A stretch of 49,316 bases of DNA from an uncultured Alphaproteobacteria bacterium (GCA_934273635.1 CAKQSV010000012.1:1-49316); one strand, 5' to 3'. Positions 1 to 8,042 are shown, numbered from the stretch's first letter. A program made the numbers and translations. Notes: generated by a model from the sequence alone, not told the origin.

Positions 1-1062
1 ACGGACTATGACAACGGCTATGTGTTCCCGTTTGACAAGAGCACATTTTACACCACGTTCGGCTCCGGCAGATACGGTGACTACCACATGTGCGCCGACG
101 CCGAAAACTCCTACTATGGCTACGAACATTGCTTTAGAGGATTTGAGATGGTTAAGTCTGGGGGTAAAAGCACGGGAAAATGCAATAGTCAGACATCTTA
201 TTGTCAGCTATGGAGTGCGGCGTTTGCTGGAGATTTGTATTGGATAGATGATGACGCTGAAATCAGAAAAGTTCCGAATAGCAATTATAAGTGCGTTTAT
301 GATGAAAAGTGTACTGCCGAACTTCAGAATTATGAGGAGTGCAGCGCCTGCATAGCCGAGGCTTCGGTGGTGGACGGGGTGCATAATGTGGCGGCATGCA
401 ATGTTGGTGGCTATACTTATTTGAGCTATATGAACAAATGTCCGTTTGCGCATGAACAGTTTATCGGTGACAGTCTCAGCACCGGCAAGCGGCCGAGCAA
501 TACCAATTTGAGCATGGCCGGCAGTAATTATTACGGCTTGTGTTATGGTGAGTGCACGTGGGGGAGCAATGCTTGCCGCCGTGGGGAAATGGTGATGAAA
601 AACGGCAAAGCGGTCGGCGTGGTGGTGTCTGGAAGCAGTACTTATGCCGTGGTGTTGGCCTATAAAAAGGCCGAGGTGTTTAACCGCGACAATCGCACCG
701 TCAACGGTGTGGAATACCCCACCGGTTGGGATGCCGCGGTTGCCAGTGCTAAGGTGTTTACGCCCGAGAGCGGTGTTTGTGAGGCAGGTTCGGGGTGTGA
801 AGCCGGAAAATGGCGGATGCCTGAGGCATTGCTCTCTGATTCTATTGCTTATGCGCCAAGCGTTGTGCCTTACGCGGCATATATCCGTTATTATGATATG
901 TTTTACGGCCACATCGGTGCCACGCTGAATAATCCGCAATGGTTTAATGCCGAGAGCGGGGATACTGCATTTCAAAAAAGTTCTTGGGACAAAGGATATA
1001 TTTCTAAAAACACAACGTTAGATGTTTATTCTTATCCGGTTGTGAATATGGAGTATAAGTAA
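1..1062 (+). CDS. Cys-rich exported protein, 5' end outside window
   Basis: The reading frame is open to the left edge, so the true start and any signal peptide lie outside the window; a GTG at 22 is internal. The visible ~354 residues hold many cysteines, a PFDKS stretch near the edge that matches the CPFD motif of the next gene, and a C-terminal part containing AVGVVV and CEAGKWRMPEA. That part aligns loosely with the IGVVYY and CGAGEWYLPAL segments of the gene at 23472. It is therefore a paralogue of the exported lectin-like proteins in this window. It lies one base upstream of the next gene, so the two are probably co-transcribed. Ligand and function are unknown. Confidence 0.75.
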   Translation, partial: TDYDNGYVFPFDKSTFYTTFGSGRYGDYHMCADAENSYYGYEHCFRGFEMVKSGGKSTGKCNSQTSYCQLWSAAFAGDLYWIDDDAEIRKVPNSNYKCVYDEKCTAELQNYEECSACIAEASVVDGVHNVAACNVGGYTYLSYMNKCPFAHEQFIGDSLSTGKRPSNTNLSMAGSNYYGLCYGECTWGSNACRRGEMVMKNGKAVGVVVSGSSTYAVVLAYKKAEVFNRDNRTVNGVEYPTGWDAAVASAKVFTPESGVCEAGSGCEAGKWRMPEALLSDSIAYAPSVVPYAAYIRYYDMFYGHIGATLNNPQWFNAESGDTAFQKSSWDKGYISKNTTLDVYSYPVVNMEYK

Positions 1063-1063
1063 G

Positions 1064-2353
1064 ATGAATAAATCAGCTTTATTTTCAGTCTTAGTTTTAT
1101 TGGCGGTTGCATCTCCGGCGCAGGCGGTGCAACGCTATAACAACGCTTTGCCAACCTGTGAAGAATTGGGATATGCCAAACATGATGTAACCCCAAAATC
1201 ACAAGCGTTATTTTGTCCGTTTGATAATTCTTATTCTGTTATTATGGACAGTACTTATCGTGGTTTTGTTGAAAAATCACAGTTAGACGCAGATTATGCC
1301 GCCTATGGTAAGCCTGAAGATTTTTGTGAACTTGAAACCCGCACGCAGGGTGAAGGCAGTTCCAAACATACGCTTTATCGTTGCAAAAAATGTAAAACAT
1401 TAACCTATGAAGCCGGTTTATGCGTGGAATTTTGCGATGTTAAAAAGTTTCCGTATTCATCACGACCGGAAGATTTGTATGGCACGGTGATTGAGTGCCG
1501 TGACAACAATGGCTCACGATATGCTTACACTTCGTGCAACAATGGTTGGAAAATGGATGCCAACGGCGTTCGTTGCGATATGGAAGTTGCCGACAGGTAC
1601 GGTTATCCGTATTTAAGCGAGCCTGACAAAGAACGTGGTGTCTACACCAATGTTAAGTCGGCGACTAATTTATATTATGCCTATAAAAAAGATTCCTGCA
1701 ACTCGGGGTATGAATTTAAAAACTACAATGATAGTTATGAAACGGGAATTTGCGTGAAAACCTGCGCTATCAGCAACTGCCGTTTGGATTCAACCGACAC
1801 AAACGGGATTCAAAACTACAAATGCGATATTCCCGAAGACTGCACCGAGGGAGACAGTGTTTATTTTAACAATATTTTAATCGGGATGTTGTGGCATAAG
1901 GCAGATAGTCGTATTGATCGCAATCTGATTGTAGGACCTTCGGTTTATCGCCAATTCGGGATGCAAGGTTATAACTTTAACAGCCCGTCCTATGATAACG
2001 GTAAACTGAATACCAAAAAGATTTTGGAGTTTTGTAATGCGAACAACGTTGCTTGTCCGGCAGTTGAGTACTGTCTCAATTATTCTGTCAGTGGGGTAAC
2101 CGAACCGGCATTGGCTAAAGGACAATGGTATTTGGGCAGTCGCGATGAATTGTCATCAGTATTTGATATGAACCTGATGTATGTTTATGCCATTTTGAAA
2201 GGCTATATTATTGGCGGCGTGGGAATTATGACTTCTCACAGTTGCAGTTTCGACCGCGCATCGCGTTGGGTGGCCAGTCAGAATTTTTGGTGGGTCTGTT
2301 GGGGGACAGGCAAGTCCGATAATGACTATATGTTCCCGATGTTGTCGATTTGA
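1064..2353 (+). CDS. Cys-rich exported protein with LPTCEELGY/CPFD N-domain
   Basis: The protein has 429 residues. Residues 1-21 form a Sec signal peptide ending in PAQA. The mature N-terminus carries LPTCEELGY and CPFD, both also present at 23472. The middle has C-N-x-G-W and C-N-S-G-Y modules with paired cysteines, suggesting a disulfide-rich extracytoplasmic protein. The C-terminal third (NTKKILEF, KGQWYLGSRDEL, a final FPMLSI) resembles the DUF1566/Lcl-like C-type-lectin-like fold, but weakly. The start is the ATG one base after the upstream stop, preceded by AAGTAAG. The gene ends with TGA and is followed by a dispersed repeat. Surface binding is an inference from the fold. Confidence 0.8.
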   Translation: MNKSALFSVLVLLAVASPAQAVQRYNNALPTCEELGYAKHDVTPKSQALFCPFDNSYSVIMDSTYRGFVEKSQLDADYAAYGKPEDFCELETRTQGEGSSKHTLYRCKKCKTLTYEAGLCVEFCDVKKFPYSSRPEDLYGTVIECRDNNGSRYAYTSCNNGWKMDANGVRCDMEVADRYGYPYLSEPDKERGVYTNVKSATNLYYAYKKDSCNSGYEFKNYNDSYETGICVKTCAISNCRLDSTDTNGIQNYKCDIPEDCTEGDSVYFNNILIGMLWHKADSRIDRNLIVGPSVYRQFGMQGYNFNSPSYDNGKLNTKKILEFCNANNVACPAVEYCLNYSVSGVTEPALAKGQWYLGSRDELSSVFDMNLMYVYAILKGYIIGGVGIMTSHSCSFDRASRWVASQNFWWVCWGTGKSDNDYMFPMLSI

Positions 2354-2369
2354 GGAAGGTCTCTTCTGA

Positions 2370-2455
2370 ATTGTCATTGCTTCGTCCGTAAACGGTCTCG
2401 CAATGACGATTCATTGGGGAACGCAATGACGTTTGAGGGTGTAATGACAATTTGA
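2370..2455 (+). repeat. Dispersed GTCATTGC/GCAATGAC palindromic repeat, degenerate
   Basis: An inverted pair ATTGCTTCG...CGCAATGACG is followed by a second GCAATGACG and a diverged TAATGAC. The words match the copies at 5517, 24681 and 30671. The element fills most of the gap between the exported-protein pair and adhE. Confidence 0.6.
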
Positions 2456-2535
2456 GGGAAATATTTTTAAACTAATAATTAAACTATTTTTGCTATGATT
2501 GCTCCGAATCTGGAAATGTTGTATGGAGGAATTAA

Positions 2536-5169
2536 ATGGTATTAAAAAAAGCAACAAAGACGGTTGAAGTTGATGAGGCGCAAGAGCGCGCGTATATTGA
2601 CGAGTTGGTTAATAAAGTCAGCGCTGCGCAGAAGATTTTTGCAACTTACACCCAAGAGCAGGTAGACCACATTTTTCGCCGCGTGGCTCTAAAACTCAGT
2701 TCTTTGCGTATTCCTTTAGCTAAAATGGCGGTTGAAGAGACCGGTATGGGCGTGTGGGAAGATAAGGTGATTAAAAACCACTTCGCCTCGGAATATATCT
2801 ATAACAAATATAAAAATAATAAGACTTGCGGTATCGTTTGCGATGATAAGGCTAACGGCGTACTGAAAATTGCCGAGCCTATCGGTGTGATTGCCGGTGT
2901 TGTGCCGACCACAAACCCGACTTCGACCGCAATTTTTAAGTCTTTGATTGCTTTGAAAACGCGTAACGGTATTATTTTTTCTCCACACCCGCGCGCTAAA
3001 AAATGCACGGTGGAAACGGCGCGTTTGATTTTGGAAGAGGCGGTTAAGGCCGGTGCGCCTGAAAATATTATCGGGTGGATTGACGAGCCTTCTATTTTGC
3101 GCACGCAATATTTGATGCAACATCCGAAAGTTGACACAATTTTGGCAACCGGTGGTCCGGGGATGGTTAAGTCGGCTTACAGCTCCGGCAAGCCGGCGTT
3201 GGGCGTTGGCGCCGGAAATACGCCTGCGGTTATTGATGAAACCGCCGATATTCAAATGGCGGTCAGCTCCATTTTGATGAGTAAGACGTTTGATAACGGT
3301 ATGATTTGCGCCTCAGAACAATCGGTTGTTTGCGTTAAAGCCGTCTATGATCAGGTAAAGGCTGAGTTTTTGAAACGCGGCGCTTATATTGTTTCGGCTA
3401 AAGAAAGAGAAAAACTGGCGGCAACCGTTTTCCCTGAAGGCAAGTTAAATGCCGGTATCGTTGGTCAACCGGCGGCGAAAATTGCCGAAATGGCAGGCTT
3501 TAAGGTTGCGCCCGAAACCAAGGTTTTGATTGCCGAAGTGACGGAAATCGGCGCGGCTGAGCCGTTGTCTGCCGAGAAGTTGTCTCCGGTTTTGGCAATG
3601 TATAAGGCTAAAGATTTTGATGACGCCGCCAACAAGGCCAAAGCATTAGTAACCCACGGCGGTAATGGTCACACGTCTGTGCTTTACACTCATCCGTCTA
3701 ATGAAGACCGTATTAAATTTTATGGTCAATATATGCACACCGGTCGTGTGCTGATTAACTGCCCGTCGTCGCAAGGCGCTATCGGTGATTTGTATAACTT
3801 CAGACTTGAGCCGTCTTTGACGCTCGGTTGCGGCTCTTGGGGCGGAAACTCGGTTAGTGAAAACGTGGGAGTAAAACATCTGATGAATATTAAAACAGTC
3901 GCTAAGCGCGAAGAAAATATGTTGTGGTTCAGAGTGCCAGAGAAAATTTATTTCAAACCGGGGTCTTTGGGTTTTGCTCTTAAAGAACTGAACGGCAAGA
4001 AAAAAGCCTTTTTGGTAACCGATAAGTCATTGTTTGATTTGGGTTATACCAAGCGAATTACCGACATTTTGGAAGAGATGAATATTCAGTATCAAATCTT
4101 TTCAGATGTTCGTCCAGATCCGGATTTGTCGACTATCAATGTGGCTAAGAAAATGGTTGATACCTTCCAGCCCGATGTGATGATTGCGTTGGGCGGTGGT
4201 TCTCCGATTGACGCGACCAAGATTTTGTGGTTGATGTATGAGCATCCGGAGCTGAAGTTTGAAGACTTGGCTATGCGCTTCTTGGATATTCGCAAACGTA
4301 TATTCGAGTTTCCGCGTTTGGGTGAAAAAGCTATGATGGTGGCTATTCCGACAACCTCAGGTACGGGTTCGGAAGTTACGCCGTTCTCAATCATCACCGA
4401 TGACAGCACCGGCGTGAAGTATGCAATTGCCGACTATGCTTTAACCCCGAATATGGCCATTGTGGACTCTGATTTGGTGCTCTCAATGCCGAGAGGTTTG
4501 TGCGCCGCGTCGGGTATTGACGTTATGACCCACGCTTTGGAATCCTATGTTTCGGTGATGGCAACGGAATACACCAGAAGTCTGTCTATTCAGGCCGGTC
4601 GTTTGATTGCCGACTATCTGCCGGCTTCTTATAAAGATGGTGCGGCCAACCCGATTGCGCGTGATAAAGTTCACAATGCCGCGACAATCGCCGGTATGGC
4701 TTTTGCCAACGCCTTTTTGGGTGTTTGCCACTCTATGGCTCACAAGTTGGGCGCCGCGTTCCATATTCCGCACGGTATTGCCAACGCTTTGTTGATTTGT
4801 CAGGTTATTCGTTATAACTCCAACGATGCGCCGATCAAGCAAGGTATTTTCCCTCAATATCGTTATCCGCACGCTAAGCAACTTTATGCCGAGTTTGCGG
4901 CCGGCTTAGGTTTGGGTGGCAAAACCGATGACGAAAAAGTTGAGAACTTGATTAAACTTTTGGAAAAACTCAAGAAAGAACTCAATATTCCGTCTTCAAT
5001 CAAAGAGTGGGGCGTTTCTGAGGCTGACTTTGAAAAAGCCATGGAGACCCTGCCGGTATTGGCCTTTGATGACCAATGCACCAGTGCCAACCCGCGTTAT
5101 CCGCTCATCAAAGAGATTGAGCAGTTGTATAGGTATGCGTATAATGGGGTAGTTGACTTCTCATTGTAG
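2536..5169 (+). CDS. adhE: Bifunctional acetaldehyde-CoA/alcohol dehydrogenase AdhE
   Basis: The 877-residue length fits the AdhE fusion family. The N-terminal aldehyde dehydrogenase half (about 1-440) has the catalytic Cys at residue 258 in NGMICASEQ. The C-terminal iron-dependent alcohol dehydrogenase half begins around 455 and carries GGGSPID plus the metal-ligand region GIDVMTHALESYVS and HSMAHKLGAAFHIPHG. The enzyme reduces acetyl-CoA to ethanol with two NADH, regenerating NAD+ during fermentation, and normally forms cytoplasmic spirosome filaments. The start ATG follows GGAGGAATTAA. A TATGAT -10-like box lies near 2499, but its -35 is weak. The gene is monocistronic and followed by three tandem hairpin repeats rather than an ordinary terminator. 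Confidence 0.97.
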   Translation: MVLKKATKTVEVDEAQERAYIDELVNKVSAAQKIFATYTQEQVDHIFRRVALKLSSLRIPLAKMAVEETGMGVWEDKVIKNHFASEYIYNKYKNNKTCGIVCDDKANGVLKIAEPIGVIAGVVPTTNPTSTAIFKSLIALKTRNGIIFSPHPRAKKCTVETARLILEEAVKAGAPENIIGWIDEPSILRTQYLMQHPKVDTILATGGPGMVKSAYSSGKPALGVGAGNTPAVIDETADIQMAVSSILMSKTFDNGMICASEQSVVCVKAVYDQVKAEFLKRGAYIVSAKEREKLAATVFPEGKLNAGIVGQPAAKIAEMAGFKVAPETKVLIAEVTEIGAAEPLSAEKLSPVLAMYKAKDFDDAANKAKALVTHGGNGHTSVLYTHPSNEDRIKFYGQYMHTGRVLINCPSSQGAIGDLYNFRLEPSLTLGCGSWGGNSVSENVGVKHLMNIKTVAKREENMLWFRVPEKIYFKPGSLGFALKELNGKKKAFLVTDKSLFDLGYTKRITDILEEMNIQYQIFSDVRPDPDLSTINVAKKMVDTFQPDVMIALGGGSPIDATKILWLMYEHPELKFEDLAMRFLDIRKRIFEFPRLGEKAMMVAIPTTSGTGSEVTPFSIITDDSTGVKYAIADYALTPNMAIVDSDLVLSMPRGLCAASGIDVMTHALESYVSVMATEYTRSLSIQAGRLIADYLPASYKDGAANPIARDKVHNAATIAGMAFANAFLGVCHSMAHKLGAAFHIPHGIANALLICQVIRYNSNDAPIKQGIFPQYRYPHAKQLYAEFAAGLGLGGKTDDEKVENLIKLLEKLKKELNIPSSIKEWGVSEADFEKAMETLPVLAFDDQCTSANPRYPLIKEIEQLYRYAYNGVVDFSL

Positions 5170-5171
5170 TT

Positions 5172-5275
5172 AAAATACGCAAAGCCCCCATCATACTTGT
5201 TATTTTTTCACTTGTGTAGCTAGGTGTACACGGCGTTCAAAAATAACAGCGTAGCATGGGGGCTTATCGTATTTT
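5172..5275 (+). repeat. 104-bp hairpin repeat, copy A
   Basis: A near-perfect interrupted palindrome: AAAATACG pairs with CGTATTTT, AGCCCCCAT with ATGGGGGCT, and GTTATTTTT with AAAAATAAC. The unpaired centre contains GTAGCTAGGTGTACAC; TGTACA starts 53 bases from the left end. It begins two bases after the adhE stop codon. Confidence 0.85.
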
Positions 5276-5283
5276 AAAGAGGA

Positions 5284-5387
5284 AAGACGCGCAAAATCCC
5301 CGTCATGCTAGGGAATTTCTCGCTCGTGTAGCTAGTTGTACACCACGCTTAAAATTCTCGTCGCAGCACGGGGGTTTATCGTGTCTT
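5284..5387 (+). repeat. 104-bp hairpin repeat, copy B
   Basis: Same length and architecture as copy A with different arms: AAGACGCG pairs with CGTGTCTT (one wobble), CCCCGT with ACGGGG, and AATTT with AAATT. The centre is GTAGCTAGTTGTACAC, with TGTACA again 53 bases from the left end. Confidence 0.85.
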
Positions 5388-5401
5388 AAGAGTCGGGAGG
5401 A

Positions 5402-5505
5402 AAGACGCGCTAAAGGGCTGTCATGCTGGTTGTTTTTCTCCTAATGTACTAATTTGTACACGTCGTCGAAAAATAACGTCGTAGCACGCCCCTTTTTCGT
5501 GTCTT
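5402..5505 (+). repeat. 104-bp hairpin repeat, copy C
   Basis: Outer arms match copy B, but the inner arm is reversed in base content (AAAGGGCTGT against ACGCCCCTTT). The centre is TGTACTAATTTGTACA, with the right-hand TGTACA 53 bases from the left end. Copy C completes a tandem array of three units spaced about 112-118 bp. Confidence 0.85.
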
Positions 5506-5516
5506 AAAATCAGAAA

Positions 5517-5619
5517 CGTCATTGCGAGACGGCGTGCCGGCGAAGCAATCCAGATTCAATAATAAGGAATCAATATAAATCTGGATTACCACAGCCGCTG
5601 AGCGCGGCTTGCAATGACG
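5517..5619 (+). repeat. Dispersed CGTCATTGCGAG...GCAATGACG palindromic repeat
   Basis: The outer inverted ends are CGTCATTGC and GCAATGACG. Inside are GAAGCAATCCAGAT and ATCTGGATTACCACAG, another inverted pair, and GCCGCTGAGCGCGGC. REP-like elements starting with this word occur in many bacterial genomes (established knowledge). It lies directly behind hairpin copy C. Confidence 0.75.
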
Positions 5620-5696
5620 GTCGGAAATATCGTGCAGAGTCGGAAGAATAAAAATATTAAAAATCAAATTCTTATGTTATCGTTGTTCGGATTTGC

Positions 5697-5724
5697 TTGA
5701 CTCTTGGTTAATAAGTCGTTAATC
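5697..5724 (+). promoter_or_regulatory. Sigma70-type promoter of the NAD leader
   Basis: TTGACT (5697-5702), a 16-base spacer and TTAATC (5719-5724), preceded by GC as in the CTTGAC form common in alphaproteobacteria. It predicts a transcript start near 5731, 28 bases before the small leader ORF. Confidence 0.5.
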
Positions 5725-5758
5725 TAACCTTGGTTTTGTTAGTTTAGGATTTTTATTG

Positions 5759-5830
5759 ATGTTTAAGATAAAACCACATTTTCACGATGATTGTTGCAAT
5801 GCTTTTGAGCAGTGTTCGAGAGACCTCTAA
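5759..5830 (+). CDS. Possible 23-residue leader peptide upstream of NAD genes
   Basis: ATG at 5759 opens a frame encoding MFKIKPHFHDDCCNAFEQ followed by CSRDL and TAA. A weak AGGA lies nine bases upstream. The frame runs into the terminator hairpin: its last sense codons form the 5' arm and the stop codon sits in the loop. The position between promoter and terminator suggests an attenuation peptide. It may equally be a chance ORF inside a small RNA; no family is recognised. Confidence 0.3.
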   Translation: MFKIKPHFHDDCCNAFEQCSRDL

Positions 5831-5850
5831 ATTTAAGGTCTCTTTTTTTT
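5819..5850 (+). terminator. Rho-independent terminator/attenuator before NAD genes
   Basis: AGAGACCT pairs perfectly with AGGTCTCT around a nine-base loop, followed by seven more T residues. It lies 23 bases before the next start codon and downstream of a promoter, so it ends either a short leader RNA or a separate small RNA. Confidence 0.85.
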
Positions 5851-5873
5851 GCGTTGCGCAATGAGGAGGACTT

Positions 5874-6122
5874 ATGAGTGAAAACGATAATAAAAAGATT
5901 GCCTGTATTTTTGAAGACGAAAAAGTCTTTTTAACCAAAAGCGGGGCGTTTTACGGTTATGAAAATGTTGACGGGGTGATAAAGTGTCATCGTTTGAATA
6001 GTCTTGAAATTAAGCGTTTTTTATATAGAATACAAGACAGCAGAGATTTTTTATTGACGGCGCAAAAAGTCAAAAAGCCTCTGCCCCGAAAATATGAAGA
6101 TGTTTCGGCTTTGGAAATATAG
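5874..6122 (+). CDS. Small protein of unknown function in the NAD operon
   Basis: The protein has 82 residues, acidic at the start (MSENDNKK) and rich in Lys/Arg and aromatic residues later. It has no signal peptide, membrane segment or recognised motif. A strong AGGAGG lies seven bases before the ATG, which supports it being translated. The next gene starts 12 bases after its stop, so it is probably the first gene of the NAD synthesis operon. A role in NAD metabolism is inferred from position only. Confidence 0.6.
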   Translation: MSENDNKKIACIFEDEKVFLTKSGAFYGYENVDGVIKCHRLNSLEIKRFLYRIQDSRDFLLTAQKVKKPLPRKYEDVSALEI

Positions 6123-6134
6123 ACGGAGCGATTT

Positions 6135-6662
6135 ATGAGTTTTTCTTATCAACACGGTATCGCGGTGATGCGCGCGCAACCTTTACATATCGGACACCAA
6201 AAAATTATTCAAACCATGTTGCAAACCTGCAAGGCGGTGACGATTGTTCTCGGCTCGGTTCAAGAATGCGGCACAGCGCGTAATCCTTTTGATTATATTA
6301 TGCGAAAGCAAATGATTCTCAACTGTTTTCCGCAACCGCAATTACATATTATCGGGTTGCCGGACATTAATAATCCGTTGCGTTGGCCCTATTTTGTTTG
6401 TGAACAGATTGCGCAACATTTTCCTCATCTACCGGAGCCGGATGTTTATTTTGCCGGCAGTGAATATGACGCGCATTGGTTTGAGCCTAAGTTTTCTCAT
6501 ATTGAAATTATTGACCGGAATAATCCGAATGTGCCGTTTGTGAGCGGAACCATGGTGCGCGAGATGATAGCGTTTGGCGACGAGCGATGGCAAAACTTTG
6601 TGGCGCCGAAAAATGTGGCGTTGATTCAACAATATCTTAATGACAGAAAGGTGGAAATCTGA
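6135..6662 (+). CDS. Nicotinamide-nucleotide adenylyltransferase-like protein
   Basis: The 175-residue protein has the nucleotidyltransferase alpha/beta phosphodiesterase signature: GIAVMRAQPLHIGH with the HIGH-type motif at residues 18-21, and a C-terminal VSGTMVRE (SGT at 137-139, Arg142) matching the ISTxxxR-type ATP site. This arrangement and length fit the NadM/NadR-type NMN adenylyltransferases, which join NMN (or NaMN) to ATP to make dinucleotide, better than NadD. No Nudix domain is fused. It overlaps nadE by one base (TGATG), so the two steps of NAD formation are translationally coupled. Which mononucleotide it prefers cannot be read from the sequence. Confidence 0.8.
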   Translation: MSFSYQHGIAVMRAQPLHIGHQKIIQTMLQTCKAVTIVLGSVQECGTARNPFDYIMRKQMILNCFPQPQLHIIGLPDINNPLRWPYFVCEQIAQHFPHLPEPDVYFAGSEYDAHWFEPKFSHIEIIDRNNPNVPFVSGTMVREMIAFGDERWQNFVAPKNVALIQQYLNDRKVEI

Positions 6663-7453
6663 TGGAAAAATTATGGAATACCCTCAAGCAAGGACTTAAA
6701 AAATATTGTGTCGACAATGGCTTCAGCGATGTTATGCTCGGCTTGTCCGGCGGTTTGGATTCCGCTATCGTCAGTGTTTTGGCGGCGGAGACTTTGGGCG
6801 GCGAACATGTGCATACGTTGATGATGAAGACCCGATATACCTCACAGCTGAGTTTGGATATTGCGCAAAAAATCAGTGAATTGAACGGTTTTGAATATCG
6901 GGTGATTGATATTCAAAATCTGTGTGATACTTATACCGCCTTTTTCTCACAACAAATCGGCGGTGCGCCCAAATCGGTGGTGGTTGAAAATTTGCAGGCG
7001 CGTATCCGCGGACAAATATTGATGACGTTTTCCAACCAATTAGGCTATTTGGTGTTGGCTTGCGGTAATAAATCAGAGGCGGCGACCGGTTATTGCACGC
7101 TTTACGGTGACACTTGCGGCGGATTGATGCCGATTGGCGATGTTTATAAGTCAAAATTGTTTGAGTTGGCAAAGTGGCTGAACACCAGACATCAGGTTTT
7201 GCCCGAAGAAGTGATAAATCGGGCGCCGAGCGCGGAGTTGAGTGCCGGTCAGAAAGATGAAGATTCCCTGCCGCCGTATGCGATTTTGGACGCGGTTTTG
7301 CAAATGTATGTCGATGAGCATAAAACGATTGATGAAATTAAGGCTTCCGGTTTGGCGGCAAAAACGGTTGATTGGGTTATAAACCAATATCAAAAAACCG
7401 CCTATAAACGCAAACAAATGCCCGAGATTTTGACTGTTGACTTTAAAGCCTGA
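6662..7453 (+). CDS. nadE: NAD(+) synthetase NadE
   Basis: The protein has 263 residues. The ATP-pyrophosphatase P-loop SGGLDSA is at 29-35, and the family segments CGNKSEAATGYCTLYGD and NRAPSAELSAGQKDED follow. The enzyme amidates nicotinic acid adenine dinucleotide to NAD+ using ATP. The short length means the N-terminal glutaminase domain is absent, so this is the ammonia-using form or it depends on a separate amidotransferase. The start ATG shares one base with the stop of the adenylyltransferase gene. The protein is soluble. Confidence 0.95.
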   Translation: MEKLWNTLKQGLKKYCVDNGFSDVMLGLSGGLDSAIVSVLAAETLGGEHVHTLMMKTRYTSQLSLDIAQKISELNGFEYRVIDIQNLCDTYTAFFSQQIGGAPKSVVVENLQARIRGQILMTFSNQLGYLVLACGNKSEAATGYCTLYGDTCGGLMPIGDVYKSKLFELAKWLNTRHQVLPEEVINRAPSAELSAGQKDEDSLPPYAILDAVLQMYVDEHKTIDEIKASGLAAKTVDWVINQYQKTAYKRKQMPEILTVDFKA

Positions 7454-7498
7454 AAACGCTAAAATCAGCGCAAATTTAATTATTAATACCAAATTATT

Positions 7499-7990
7499 AT
7501 GAATAGACTGATTTGTAACAAACAACTGGCGTTTTTTGAGGAAAATACCAGAAGCGGCGAGGTTCACGAGTTGCATCCTATTTGTCGTAACGAATATTGG
7601 GAAGTTTATGCTTCTTTTTCCGCTGAGGGTATTCGTTATGCAATTGTCGGAGTGAACGGTGAGCGACGCGTGTATAAGGAATACGGCGGTTTATCTCGCG
7701 AGATTATTTATTATGAGCCTGCCGGTCGCGATTTGATGTGTCACTATGTTGCATCCGGCGCTTGGCGATTGTTGTCTGTCCGAGGCGACAAACTTTGTGA
7801 CATTACCGCAAAATTGGCCAACTGCGGCAATCCGATGAAGCTGTTTGTGACTTATATGGAATTTAAATCTCAGGTTTTGTGGCTTCATGCTCGGGCGTCG
7901 CGCTATTATGAGGAAGACTTCTACTTCAAACAAACCGAAAACGGTTATGAAAAAATTGATGAAGCGGAGGCCAAGGCGTTGTTCGACTGA
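7499..7990 (+). CDS. Hypothetical soluble protein, 163 residues
   Basis: No family is recognised. It has no signal peptide or membrane span. It is rich in Tyr (including REIIYYEP and RYYEEDFYF), Glu and Arg and ends in an acidic tail (EAEAKALFD). It follows nadE by 45 bases and is closed by the terminator at 8000, so it is probably the last gene of the NAD transcript. No good ribosome-binding site precedes the ATG. The long frame without competing ORFs supports it being real. Confidence 0.6.
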   Translation: MNRLICNKQLAFFEENTRSGEVHELHPICRNEYWEVYASFSAEGIRYAIVGVNGERRVYKEYGGLSREIIYYEPAGRDLMCHYVASGAWRLLSVRGDKLCDITAKLANCGNPMKLFVTYMEFKSQVLWLHARASRYYEEDFYFKQTENGYEKIDEAEAKALFD

Positions 7991-7999
7991 TCGTTTTTT

Positions 8000-8042
8000 A
8001 AGAAAGGGGTTTGCTCGCAAGCGGGCGTGCCCCTTTCTTTTT
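8000..8042 (+). terminator. Rho-independent terminator after the NAD cluster
   Basis: AAGAAAGGGG pairs with CCCCTTTCTT around a 20-base loop, followed by TTT. An A/T-rich flank on the other side means it could also work in reverse. Confidence 0.8.

Noticed and set aside
5172..5505. CRISPR array
   Set aside because: Three units of 104 bp are palindromes with covarying arms, not identical short repeats with unique spacers, and no cas gene is present.
5172..5505. Integron attC sites
   Set aside because: The core TGTACTAGTTGTACA does not match the GTTRRRY/RYYYAAC core of attC, and no integrase is visible.
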